A stretch of 64,000 bases of DNA. It comes from Paramecium sonneborni. Lineage: Eukaryota > Ciliophora > Oligohymenophorea > Peniculida > Parameciidae. Shown piece after piece: positions 25,815 through 39,224 of this stretch. Below the pieces are notes generated by a model. That model did not search any database. It worked only from the letters and a program-made list of their open reading frames with translations, and had not been told where the DNA came from. Every line of letters begins with the position of its first letter. Positions within the stretch are counted from its first letter, which is position 1. The stretch spans positions 221,404 to 285,403 of the forward strand of contig CAJJDN010000019.1 in NCBI GenBank assembly GCA_905182985.1. Reading direction: 5' to 3'. Made by a program: the position numbers and the translations under genes.

Positions 25815-28432
25815 ATGAGCTTTGATTAAATTTCCAAAATATAACAATTAAGAAAAAAATTAAAAGAGAAAATAAAGGGAAAAGAAGAAGAAAATAAAAT
25901 TCAAGGAAAAGAATCTGAAATACAATAAACATTAAATGATAATGTAATTTAATTGTTAAATATTTATAGGAATAATAAAAAGAACGAGATCGTTAAAAAT
26001 AGTAAAATCCTGATTAATAAAATAAATTAGAATTGCATTAAAAATAAGAAATATAAAAAGTAGTTGAATAGCCTACATAAACTTTTACAATTATTTAAAA
26101 AGACACATCAATTTAATAATAAAATATTTAGAAGTCTCTAAAATAAGAAAATAAAACTATTTAAATTATTAATAAGTAAATTAATAATCAATAGAAAATA
26201 ACCACTTCTGATTCAAAAGGAAAAAATAAATTATTTGAAGAAAACAATAGAAATTAAATTGACTAAAAGAAAAAAAATAATTAATTAGAATAAAAATAAA
26301 AAGACTAATATATATTAGAAGATAAAAAGACACCATTATTGCTTATTAAGGAAAAATAAGACAAATAAGAAAACAAGGAATAAGAAGATAAAGAAAAATT
26401 AAAATAAAGATAAGAAATTGAAAAGTTTGATAGAGAAAAATTAGAAAAAGACAGATTAGAAGGAGAAAAATTAGAAAAAGAAAGATTAGAAAAAGAAAAA
26501 TAAAGCTAAGATAAAGAAAGATAAGATAGATTAGATAAAGAAAAATAAGAAAGATTAGATAAAGAGAAATAAATTAGATTAGATAAAGAAAAATAAGAAA
26601 GATTAGATAAAGAAAGATAAGAAAGATTAGATAAAGAAAAATAAGAAAGATTAGATAAAGAAAAATAAGAAAGATTAGATAAAGAAAAATAAGAAAGATT
26701 AGATAAAGAAAAATAAGAAAGATTAGATAAAGAAAAATAAGAAAGATTAGATAAAGAAAAATAAGAAAGATTAGATAAAGAAAAATAAGAAAGATTAGAT
26801 AAAGAAAAATAAGAAAGATTAGATAAAGAAAAATAAGAAAGATTAGATAAAGAAAAATAAGAAAGATTAGATAAAGAAAAATAAGAAAGATTAGATAAAG
26901 AAAAATAAGAAAGATTAGATAAAGAAAAATAAGAAAGATTAGATAAAGAAAAATAAGAAAGATTAGATAAAGAAAAATAAGAAAGATTAGATAAAGAAAA
27001 ATAAGAAAGATTAGATAAAGAAAAATAAGAAAGATTAGATAAAGAAAAATAAGAAAGATTAGATAAAGAAAAATAAGAAAGATTAGATAAAGAAAAATAA
27101 GAAAGATTAGATAAAGAAAAATAAGAAAGATTAGATAAAGAAAAATAAGAAAGATTAGATAAAGAAAAATAAGAAAGATTAGATAAAGAAAAATAAGAAA
27201 GATTAGATAAAGAAAAATAAGAAAGATTAGATAAAGAAAAATAAGAAAGATTAGATAAAGAAAAATAAGAAAGATTAGATAAAGAAAAATAAGAAAGATT
27301 AGATAAAGAAAAATAAGAAAGATTAGATAAAGAAAAATAAGAAAGATTAGATAAAGAAAAATAAGAAAGATTAGATAAAGAAAAATAAGAAAGATTAGAT
27401 AAAGAAAAATAAGAAAGATTAGATAAAGAAAAATAAGAAAGATTAGATAAAGAAAAATAAGAAAGATTAGATAAAGAAAAATAAGAAAGATTAGAGAAAG
27501 AAAGACTAGAAAGATTAGAGAAAGAAAGACTAGAAAGATTAGATAAAGAAAAATAAGAAAGATTAGATAAAGAAAAATAAGAAAGATTAGAAAAAGAAAG
27601 ATAAGAAAGATTAGATAAAGAAAAATAAGAAAAATTAGATAAAGAAAAATAAGAAAGGATAGATAAAGAAAAATAAGAAAAATTAGATAAAGAAAAATAA
27701 ATTAGATTAGAAAAAGAAAGATAAGAAAGATTAGATAAAGAAAAATAAATTAGATTAGATAAAGAAAGATAAGAAAGATTAGATAAAGAAAAATAAGAAA
27801 GGATAGATAAAGAAAAATAAGATAGATTAGATAAAGAAAGATAATAATTACTTGAAAAAGAAAAATTAGAAAGACAAATATAAGAGAAAGAAAGATAAGA
27901 ATAAACAGAATAAAAAATTATTTAGTAAAATTAAAAAACTAATGATAACTTAATTTCAAATATGCATACTTTGAATAAAGATTAATAATAATAAAATAAT
28001 TTTTAATTTGTAAATTAAAATGAACGACAAGAATAAAATTAATAAAATATAGAAATAGAATAATAATTAAATTAATAGCAAAATAATAGTAGCTATGAAG
28101 AAGGTGAGATTATATAGTAATAAAAATAAACTATCTAAAATGTTGTTAGCAATTAAAATCAAACATAAGTATTTTAAAAAAATGAGGAATAGAATTAGCT
28201 AATTCCTGATAATGGGATAAAGAAAATAAGATAAAGACACTGTAAATTAATGAAACAAGATTCAAGAGATAAAATCTTTAGAGATAGCTAAAAAAATCAA
28301 AAAAAAAAATTTTAAATATAAAAAAAAATAATCTTTAAATTTATTTAAAATTTACCAGAGATATAAGAAGCATAAGAAAACAAAATATAAAGATTTCTAT
28401 CAGTTTGTAATTATTTTGATACGATTATTTGA
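25815..28432 (+). CDS. Long-helix protein with RLDKEKQE octapeptide repeats
   Basis: ATG 25815-25817 (MSFDQISKIQQLRKKLKEKI), a 26-nt intron at 25944-25969 and TGA 28430-28432, 863 residues. The N-terminal 200 residues are Lys/Gln-rich. About 480 residues follow of an 8-residue repeat, R-L-D-K-E-K-Q-E and variants, of which 36 consecutive DNA units are identical. The alternating Arg/Lys and Glu pattern predicts an exceptionally long charged alpha helix, either a single-alpha-helix spacer or a coiled coil. The C-terminal 180 residues are Gln/Asn-rich. Roughly one residue in eight of the repeat is a TAA glutamine. No enzymatic domain is visible; a structural role is inferred. Confidence 0.8.
26624..27487 (+). 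repeat. 36 perfect tandem copies of a 24-bp coding repeat
   Basis: The unit encodes Arg-Leu-Asp-Lys-Glu-Lys-Gln-Glu, with Gln as TAA. The 36 copies are identical base for base, including third codon positions. Imperfect copies flank the block on both sides (from about 26430 and to about 27860). Being a multiple of 3, any copy-number change keeps the frame. Confidence 0.95.
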
Positions 28433-28533
28433 TTTAATATAATAATAAATTTTTTTCGACATTATTTACTTAAATTGTGTGTCTAAAAGTAAATTTATAT
28501 ATTAACTATTGTTTAGATAATTTCAACGAATAA

Positions 28534-29499
28534 ATGGCAAAAGAAGTTTAAGTTATAAAATTAAATTCCCCAACAAATATAAAGAAATAAAACACATAAT
28601 TTTGCTTAAATTCAATAGGAGTTTTTGATTCTAACTAGGATGATGAAATAAAAAAATCTCATTAAAATTTAATGAAAAAATATTATGAACATAGATAGGC
28701 AGCTCTATCTACAAATCAATCATAAAAAGTATAAATTAAATTTATTAGATACTCGTTTCAAAGTGTGAAAATTTAATAGATAAGATGAACTTCAAAATAA
28801 ATACTAATAAAACAAAAGAAAAGGAAAATAGTGCTTTACGATAATCTTAAAATTCAGATATTAGTGTATCTAATCATTTAAATGGAAGAGAAAAGTCTTG
28901 CTTTAAGATGTAAGAATAATAATATTTTCAGACTCTAAAATTCAAAGGATTGTAATAAGTAGGATATTCCGCAAACTAAAGTATTGTCAATTAATAATAC
29001 TTAAATGGATAAGCATACATCTGATTCTAATATATTGATGCCATTATCAAGTTTAGTACGAAAGTCATAAAGATAAAAAAATTAACCGTAACTTTTATAA
29101 ATAGGCTCAAATGCTTTAATTTTAAAAGATTAGATTGCTGGTTAAGATTACTTGAAGTAAAAATCTCAAAGCTAGCAAGAATTGCATAGGTGTTTATAAG
29201 AGGAGATAGAAGATACATTAATGAAAGAGTAAGTAATTAATAAAGAAATAAAGCAATCATCTTAATTTAATGTCAAACAATGTTTTTTTTCTTTAGCTCA
29301 AGGATATGAAGGTATTTATTTATTAATATTTTTAATTAAAGGGTCTTAGATCAATAAAATAAAATCATCTAGTATTAGAAAAGATATGGATTTATAAAGA
29401 CCTTAGGTGTCCAAAAGTATGAGAGCCCATACTTAAGGAAAATAGGAGTAAAAATAAATAAATAGATTATATGAATATATTTTAGAAGGTAATTATTGA
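28534..29499 (+). CDS. Hypothetical protein, about 300 residues
   Basis: ATG 28534 (MAKEVQVIKLNSPTNIKKQN) to TGA 29497-29499. Two introns (20 nt ending TAG, 22 nt ending CAG) are needed to close the frame; a third in-frame 30-nt segment near 29311 may be an intron or coding. The protein is Ser/Gln/Lys-rich, with a basic C-terminus (RPQVSKSMRAHTQGKQEQKQ). No domain is recognised. Confidence 0.55.
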
Positions 29500-29838
29500 G
29501 ATTTAAAAATGATATCATAAATTACTTATATAAATAAAAATAATAATTCTAAATTTCTATTAAAAATAGTAATTCTACTTGAATTAAAAAATGAATATAA
29601 TTGAAGTTTTATAAGTGCTAAAATTTTTAATAATAAAAAACTCTAATTTTTGATATTTAAAATCAATTTGAATTACTATTTGATGTTAATATATATTTTA
29701 TATATATTTATATAGGAAATATTAAAATTTGAAATTATAATTTGATTGAATACAATTTTAAAGTTAATGATAAAATGATTAGGTAAGATATTAATCATAA
29801 TATTTATTTTGAATATTAAATAAATCCAAAATATTCAT
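29500..29838 (+). other. Intergenic region, no gene seen
   Basis: 339 bp of AT-rich sequence between convergent genes. I see nothing codable and no RNA gene. Confidence 0.55.
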
Positions 29839-30442
29839 TCATAATTATTTTAGCTACTGCACTTCTTGACGCCAAGATAAACTGAATTCATTTACTTTAG
29901 ACATAAATTCTTCTTGAAAATTTGAATCTCTATTAATGTGTTACAGATTAATTAATTTAGGTTTTGGTTTATCAATTTATTCATATTCTTTTAATTGTCC
30001 ATAGACGCTATTTTGAATATCATTTTATTTTAAGGTTTCTATAGTAAGCTTCAAATCTTCATTTTCTTGGAGGATTGGTATCTTGATTTGTTTCAACATC
30101 TCTAGATTTTTGGACCAAAGATGGCTTGCCTACTATTCATACTATTGAATAATGCGAAACATTTGGCTTAATAGATCGAGCAAATCAGAGACTGTGGCAT
30201 AGCCTGAGGAATGAATACTTTCTGTTAACTTTGAATTGATTTCAATTTTTAATGAATGGAATATGCATGACCATTAGAAAAGGATGTCTATCTTTATGAT
30301 ATGGGCATCTTTGGTGGTGAATACTAAGGACTAGCCTTTCTCTTATTTTTGTTCTTTCTAGTTTATCAGTAGATAAGTATTGATACCTTAATTTGTAATC
30401 AATTAGTTTTTGAACAAGGATGTTTTGGGAAATTTGATTCAT
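29839..30442 (-). CDS. Hypothetical helical protein, 182 residues
   Basis: ATG 30440-30442 (MNQISQNILVQKLIDYKLR), two introns (29 nt GTA...TAG; 26 nt starting GTT and ending CAG) and TGA 29839-29841. After a basic Ser/Pro segment (KRKASPQYSPPKMPISQRQT) the protein is mostly alpha-helical and probably coiled coil (MFRIIQQYEQQASHLWSKNL). It is reminiscent of small coiled-coil ciliary or synaptonemal proteins, but no family can be assigned. It lies 28 bp downstream of the cyclic-nucleotide-binding gene on the same strand. Confidence 0.6.
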
Positions 30443-30470
30443 TTTAATTTTATTTTTAAGAAGTTAATAA

Positions 30471-31902
30471 TCATTTCTTTACTAATATATTATAAATATC
30501 TGAGCCAACTTTTGGATTTATTTTAGGAAGAATTTATTTTTTACTTCGACTACCTCCTTAAGATTATTTTAATTTTTTAATAGCTTCATCAACATTAGTA
30601 AAAAAAGGTTTCTCTTTTTTTTATGGACTTTTACTATTTAGTTCATTAAAAACTAAACTACCAGCTTATGATTAAGGAGGATCACAATTAGAATTTAAAT
30701 AAGAATCCATTAGCTTATCATAAGAGAGTGTTTTTAGAGCAAATTGACGAAGATCTTTTTGATATTAAAATTTAGGTAATGTTGTAGGATCTCTAACATC
30801 ACTACATGTTTTTAATTCTAATTATAATTTTGAAACCATTTATTTCTAAAATACAAATAAATTATAATACTCTAAATATTCTCCATTTAATACCATCAAG
30901 AAAAGCTTCTCTAATATGATCATCTGTAGGATAAGGTTTAGAATTTCTACAAACTTCAGCTAATTGAAATTAACTCATTAAATTAAAATCAATTAGAGAA
31001 ATTACAAAACATGTAGTTTACATACCTGTAACTGCAGTATATTGACTAGGTTTATAATGTTGTAATTCATAATCTCCAATATATTTTCCAGGTCCTATTT
31101 CATCAATCTCTATTTTAAGATTTCTACTCTATTTATTTGGATCATATTTATGTTAAAATTATATCAAACCATTTTTATTTATATTAAATGGTATTGTACG
31201 ATAGAGTTTTACTGAACCTGTTTCAACTACATAAAAATTATTCAGAGTTTATCCTTAATTTATAAATGCATAATTTGATTGAAATGTTCGATATTCCATC
31301 TTACTAGCTAGTCTAATTTTATCTGGAAAATTTAATGAAAGAAATGGCTCTATCACATTTAAAAGATTATATGCCTTGTATTTATTAATGGTTCTTTACT
31401 TAATTTGCTTATTCAGATGAATGAAATTTCATATATTTATTGAAATCATTTCTATGAAGAACCATCAACTCAGTTTATTTTCCAACTACTATTGTTGCAT
31501 TTCTATCTGAATTAAATAACAATGCCAATTCACCAAAACAATCTCCAACTCCAGAAATACCAACTTATTTTATTTCATCTAAACCAGGACTTTTTATTAA
31601 TATTCTCGCTTCACCTTTTAAAATTATGTAAAACTTATCTGCAGGATCCCCCTACTTAAAAAGTGTTTACTCTTCTTCATAAACTTCCAATTACAAATAT
31701 CTACACATCTCTATAAACTCTTGTGATTTTGTACTTAAATCATCACTAATATTTTATACTTTGTAAATTATATGAAAAAAGCAAAGCTTTCTAAAATATT
31801 TCTTATATCTATTAATTATTCATTGTTTCTTTCATCTGAAGAAGAAAGTAAAAAATCTCTAATCTATTGATATTTATCTTAAAATAGTTGTTTTGGATTC
31901 AT
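30471..31902 (-). CDS. Protein with two cyclic-nucleotide-binding domains
   Basis: About 460 residues with no kinase or channel region. CNBD 1: TLFKQGDPADKFYIILKGEA, GDCFGELALLFNSDRNATIV. CNBD 2: RTFQSNYAFINQGQTLNNFY, then VVETGSVKLYR, and IGPGKYIGDYELQHYKPSQY. CNBD 1 has the FGELALL and R-x-A phosphate-binding pattern of cAMP/cGMP-binding domains; CNBD 2 lacks the Gly-Glu core and may not bind. No PKA pseudosubstrate or dimerisation motif is seen, so this is not an ordinary PKA regulatory subunit. Introns of 25 and 25 nt are clear (one ends AAG). The frame also needs one extra A in a short run at 31799-31801, giving DIRKYFRKLCFF. Confidence 0.82.
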
Positions 31903-32048
31903 TTATATAAAAATTAATGAAAAATAACAAACATTTTATTTAAACAAAGCTGAATCTTAATCTAAGCAAAGAATACATTAAAACTATAAAAGGATATTTG
32001 AACAGTAAATAATCCATTAATAACAAATTGAATATAGAATAATTACAT

Positions 32049-32708
32049 ATGTTTTATAAGACATTTAATAATGCTGATGTATTAATGTTGAATAATTAAT
32101 TATTAAGTTACTCCACTAATAAATTCAGCTGCATTCATAAAGCACTCAGAGAAGAATTAAAAGATCAATTTAATACATACTGAATATAATTTTGACCAAT
32201 TTTTTGCAAAAATTATTAAAAATAAAGAAACAAATCCAAATTATTATACAAAATTTCTAAAAATGAAAGAATCTTCAAAATATTTTTAAGATACTAAATA
32301 AAAAGATTTGGTTCGTACATTAAGTAATGAAGAAATGTAATAAATATTATCAAATTTTATAACAGCTTATGTTATCAGAAATGCCTAGATTGGATATTGT
32401 TAAGAATTTAATTATATTGTTTATTACTTATTATTAAAGTAATAGTATTCAGAAGAAGTATTAATTAAATTAAAACAATAATTTCTATAAATAGAAAAAC
32501 CTCATTAGATAGAACATTTAAAAAATACATCTGTAGAAACTAGTTTGCTTACAATTTAATGGTTGGTTTTTTATTTTAAATAAATATTAGTTTAGTATAA
32601 TAATAAAAGCCAACTCATTTGAAAGAATGTAAATCTGTATAATATATTGCCTAACTTTCAAAAAATAACAATTTTATAAATATTGATTTTTAGTTTGATT
32701 AAAAATGA
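32049..32708 (+). CDS. TBC (Rab-GAP) domain protein, short and with uncertain 5' end
   Basis: TBC proteins speed GTP hydrolysis on Rab GTPases with an Arg and a Gln finger. Both are visible: KDLVRTLS (I-x-x-D-x-x-R-T type) and IGYCQEFNYIVYYLL (Y-x-Q type), followed by SLLTIQWLVFYFKQI. Only about 150 residues of the usual about 200-residue domain are present before the frame ends (through a likely 20-nt intron beginning GTT and ending AAG), so the C-terminal helices appear missing. The N-terminal exon from ATG 32049 needs a 1-base shift near 32090-32130 to join the TBC frame. It could be a truncated paralogue or an incompletely read gene. Confidence 0.6.
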
Positions 32709-32764
32709 ATAAATATATTAAATAATAAATATAAATTTACTTAAATATAAAATAAAATTATTAT

Positions 32765-34009
32765 TCATGCTTATTAGTAAAAATTAAACTAGTGTTTTTT
32801 GATAAATAAAAATTATACTTTATCTGGATTTTTAGAATCAGTGAATGAAGTATGAATGGGACTTGAAATTCTATAAGGTGAATTTTATGAACTTGATTAT
32901 TAAGAATAATTATGGCTAGCTTAAATTATTTAAATATAAATAAATACGTAAATATGAATTAATAGCAGGAGCAGGTAAGGCAAGCTATTGTTATTAGTTT
33001 GATCTATTAAATGAAAATAGGTTTGGATCAAATTGAAAGCAATAATCTTAAAATTCTAGAAATTATTGATAAACATAACATTAATTTTATCTGGACAAAA
33101 GAAAATGAATTGGACTGTTGGAAGAGTTGTAATGATAAGGTGATCCTAAATTGCTGTATTAGTTATTATTGTCATTATAAGGAACAAGATAATTCTATTC
33201 TAATCTACTTGGAGAAGGTTCTTCATAGGAGTATTTATAAATATCTCCTATTGAATTGGCTTAATAAATATTAGAGAATTATACAAAAATTAGGGATAGA
33301 TGAGACAATCTTAAATAAAAGATAAGAAAGATTATCAAATTTTTTATTGAACTACTACTAAATTTGATTTAGACACTAAAATAAAAAAATGAATTTAAAC
33401 CTACATAATAGTGAGACTAGAACGATTGGCAGAAGCATTTTATTCCATGGAAGCTTAGAAATCAACTTGCATTTAAAGCTATGTCGTTTAAATTTCTTTG
33501 ACGACTTTTTTCATTTCATCATGCTCTTGCTTATAATTATCAATTTCTTGATTATTAGTGTTTTTAATCTCTATTTTATTTTCAGAATCTTCTTGATTTC
33601 TCCTACGAATGTATTAAAGCATACTTCTAGGAATATTATAGAATTATTTTACTTTAGTCCTTTCCTAAACCATTTATGCTTAAACTCACTTTATCCATAA
33701 TGATTTTTAGTTTTTTTAAAGCTGTACATATTAAGTTATCTATTATAGAAAAGAAGATAACCTAAGAAAGCTGGGATAGTTTTTATGCTTGAAATAGTTT
33801 GCAAGAACCTTCGAAGCTAATTCATTAGAATTTAAGACAATAAATGCGTTGCCTTCTTGATTCCAAGTGATGATATGTGAGAGAGAGGGATTCTGAGTAA
33901 AAAATAATAGCTTAAAATGGTATACTTCAAGAATTTCATATGTTTTCAACAAGAAAGAAGGTACGTTGACTTTAAGTGGCGGAAGTTCATTGATGTCTTA
34001 ATTTGACAT
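32765..34009 (-). CDS. Heat-shock-factor-type transcription factor
   Basis: HSF proteins bind heat-shock elements as trimers. The DNA-binding domain reads PSFLLKTYEILE, HIITWNQEGNAFIVLNSNEL, ASKVLANYFKHKNYPSFLRQ and LNMYSFKKT, a near-canonical HSF winged helix split by two introns (33 nt and 22 nt). A hydrophobic-repeat coiled coil follows (EHDEMKKVVKEIQTTQLQMQ), the likely trimerisation region, then a Ser/Asn/Gln/Pro-rich tail (QQQQLALPAPAINSYLPSHN). Six or seven short introns close the frame at 361 codons; two end in AAG. Plus-strand open frames across this gene are shadows. Confidence 0.88.
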
Positions 34010-34136
34010 TAAAATTTTAATAGGAATTTTCAAGAATATGAAAGCCATTAAAATAAAAATTAGTTGAATAATAAATTAAGATATAAATAATTATGATTAA
34101 AATATTGATTATGCATACATAATAATAATATAATTA

Positions 34137-36441
<2,305 letters not shown>

Positions 36442-36468
36442 ATTATTAAACATAAATACATTTATTAA

Positions 36469-37848
36469 TCATTCTTCTTTTTAATCGTCGCTATAAATTT
36501 CTAAATGTTTCTATGTACGATCAGATGGATATGTTATTGATAATCCAATCATAAGTATTCCTAATATACTCAATATTAAAAATGGCAGATAAGGATCTAT
36601 AGTAAAAAGAGGGAAAAGAACATAAGGAGAAGGGATTGAAACTACTTTTCCTATTGCCATAGCTAATCCACTTCCTCTTGATCTTAAATGAAGTGGATAA
36701 CTTTCACAACAAATAATAAATAAAGTTGAAAACATCCCTCTAGTTGCTATCTTTATTAAAAGCATTCCAACAAATAAAATAGATGCCTGATAAATATAAA
36801 GTAATAAATTTGTTATTACTAATAATATTGAAGCATAAATTATTATATTTACTCTACCTCCATATTTTGGATCATCTATAAATAAATAGATCACAAATGC
36901 AAATACAAATTCAATCAAAAATAAATATAACATATGTTCAAATCCTGAATTCTATTATGCAAATAAAAATGGCATCAATAAATATATACTAAGATTTTAA
37001 AAATTTGCTAATATTAACAAACTCCATAATTAAAGTGTAATTCTGATATGTTATTTTGATAATACTCCACTCTTTTCTTTTTAGTTATCTCTTATCATCA
37101 TATTGTTTTATCTAATCTACCAATTTATTAACCCATCCTTTTCATTTTCATTCAAACGTTCTTAATTATTATTATTTTCTTTTTGTACTTCTTCAATCTC
37201 TTAAAAAGCAACAGTGTACAAACCTTTATTTAAATAATATCTGATGGTTTCTTTCAAATATATTATTGATAATATAAAACATAGTAAAACAGGTATACCA
37301 TTAAATCTTATTAATCCTCTCCAATTACCTGTTGTATAATCTTCAAGAAAGAAAAAACATAAAAATACTAAATATGCTTTTCCTGCAACATACATTAAAG
37401 TCAATGAAAATGCAAATCTTCCTCTATATTTGGCCACAGCTACTTCAGTTATAAAAACATAACCTAAGGGACTTGTTGTACCAAATACTATTCCAAATAG
37501 TAATCTTAATATTACTATTTCATTATAAGACTCTGCAAAACTTGTATAATATACTAATATCACTGATAGTCCTGCAAATATTGAAAATGACGTTTTACGA
37601 CCAATTTTATCAGTAATATAAGCACAAATACAATTTCCTATCACTACACCTGCCAGAAATGATGATCCTAATGTTGCAACTTGTGTTTATGATAATTACC
37701 ATTCCTTTTATAATATTGCCATCAAAATTGACATAAAAACGTATTCTATACCATCACAAAATTCAATCAATCCAATTATACTAACTGTTCTAAGTTAATA
37801 AATTCCTGACCCTATCTTCTCTTCTAATATCTGATCAAATGAAATCAT
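36469..37848 (-). CDS. MFS transporter (SV2/organic cation transporter-like)
   Basis: An intronless frame of 459 residues with about 12 hydrophobic helices. The MFS A-motif after TM2 reads TDKIGRKTSF. Later blocks GYVFITEVAVAKYRGRFAFS and CESYPLHLRSRGSGLAMAIG match the E-x-x-P/A...R-G signatures of the SV2/OCT (SLC22-like) branch. A charged Asn-rich loop (VQKENNNNQERLNENEKDGL) separates the two halves. The substrate cannot be told. It is convergent with the DYRK gene, with 27 bp between stops. Confidence 0.88.
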
Positions 37849-37920
37849 TCTATATTAATATAAATGATCTAAGAAAAAGAAAATAATATTTTAAATAAGT
37901 AAAAGTATATTGAAATTTAT

Positions 37921-38937
37921 TCATTTTTTTTTAAATGTCTTCATTTAAGCCGGTTTTGTAGGTTTTAAGTATCGCTTACTTATGGTTTAATTTAATTAAT
38001 TTGAAGAAGATGAAGCTTAATCAAGCATTTAAAAAGCTTTATACTCATTAACAAATATATAGAGTAATTCCAATTTACTCATTCCTTCTAATGGTATAGA
38101 AAGTTCTTATTTTTTAAGAGAGAGTAAAAAATCAAGTGATTAACTCAATCCAGATTATTGAGGATAGCCTTACATTAAGATTTACATTAATTCTTCTAAA
38201 TGTTCACGAATGATAGTTTTGCATTCTTATTTTTCTTAACTTAAATAATATTAATTTTTTGCTAAACGAATTCCATTTAAAACATTTTAAACACTAGGCA
38301 TAGCTTTAGATGATATTTGAACTTATTAATCTTCTTTTATTGGTTAAGCTTAAACTGAAACATCACATTGTTCAATAGAATTATTTAAAAGAGGGTTATT
38401 TAATTCCTTCTTTTTGGCTACAATAACATTTTTAACTAATTCAGACATAGTACGTTCATCTACTTAACCAGCAGCAATATTTAGTAGACAATCAAAATCA
38501 ATTTTATTCACTTATTATTATGAATTGATTTCTTCTTTATAACAAAAGGATTCATCATTGGCTTATAAATCTTCATTAGTTTATCCTATTTAATAAATTT
38601 CTTTGATAGATTTTGGTAGTTTTATTCCAACTGTTTAATCAGATAATGGTCTTTTATTAATTACTTTGAAATCATAATTATTTGAATCAATCTATTTTAT
38701 TTCTTTAGTAGAAATTTAATTTTACTATTTCTTTTCTGTTAGTTGATTCTATTTGTTTTACTATTTTAATTGATTGAGAAAATAATTTGGTTGTTTTTTT
38801 AGAGTTAGAAAATTCTCAGATCTCTTAATAGCTTTATCTAATTAGTTATGCAATTAGTTTGATAAATTCACATTATTGATTTCTGGTTTACTAACAATAT
38901 TTAATTAAATTAAAGGTTAAATCAATGGTTTAGCCAT
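37921..38937 (-). CDS. Hypothetical protein, 338 residues
   Basis: Intronless; ATG 38935-38937 (MAKPLIQPLIQLNIVSKPEI) to TGA 37921-37923. The N-terminal third is Gln/Lys-rich. The middle holds short hydrophobic helices (FDCLLNIAAGQVDERTMSEL), and the C-terminal third is helical (LEELMQILMQGYPQQSGLSQ). No domain is recognised. It is divergent from the methyltransferase gene, sharing a 287-bp spacer. Confidence 0.6.
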
Positions 38938-39224
38938 TAGATCTAAGGATATATTATAATTTTACACATTTCTTTATCAAAATCAGTTTAATAAGGACGA
39001 ACAACATGAATTTATTTTTCTTAAATCTATGATTAATTTTTAAGTTCAACATCATTAGAGATTGTTAGTTTTTATCTTTCTATCTATTGTATTAAATTAT
39101 TTTGAAATATGTTTGATTTAGTAAGGAATTGTTATAATTTGTGCATTCGAATGTCGTTCATTTATTATTAAATTAATTTTTGTGGTAAATGTAAGGAATA
39201 TTACCTACATAATGTCGAGATTTT

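Noticed and set aside
26624..27487. CRISPR-like array
   Set aside because: Units are contiguous with no spacers, in frame with a long coding sequence, in a eukaryotic context.
32954..33367. Plus-strand frame of 137 residues starting MNQQQEQVRQAIV
   Set aside because: It lies inside the minus-strand HSF gene. The minus reading joins through several introns to a canonical HSF DNA-binding domain and gives a coherent Ser/Gln-rich tail.
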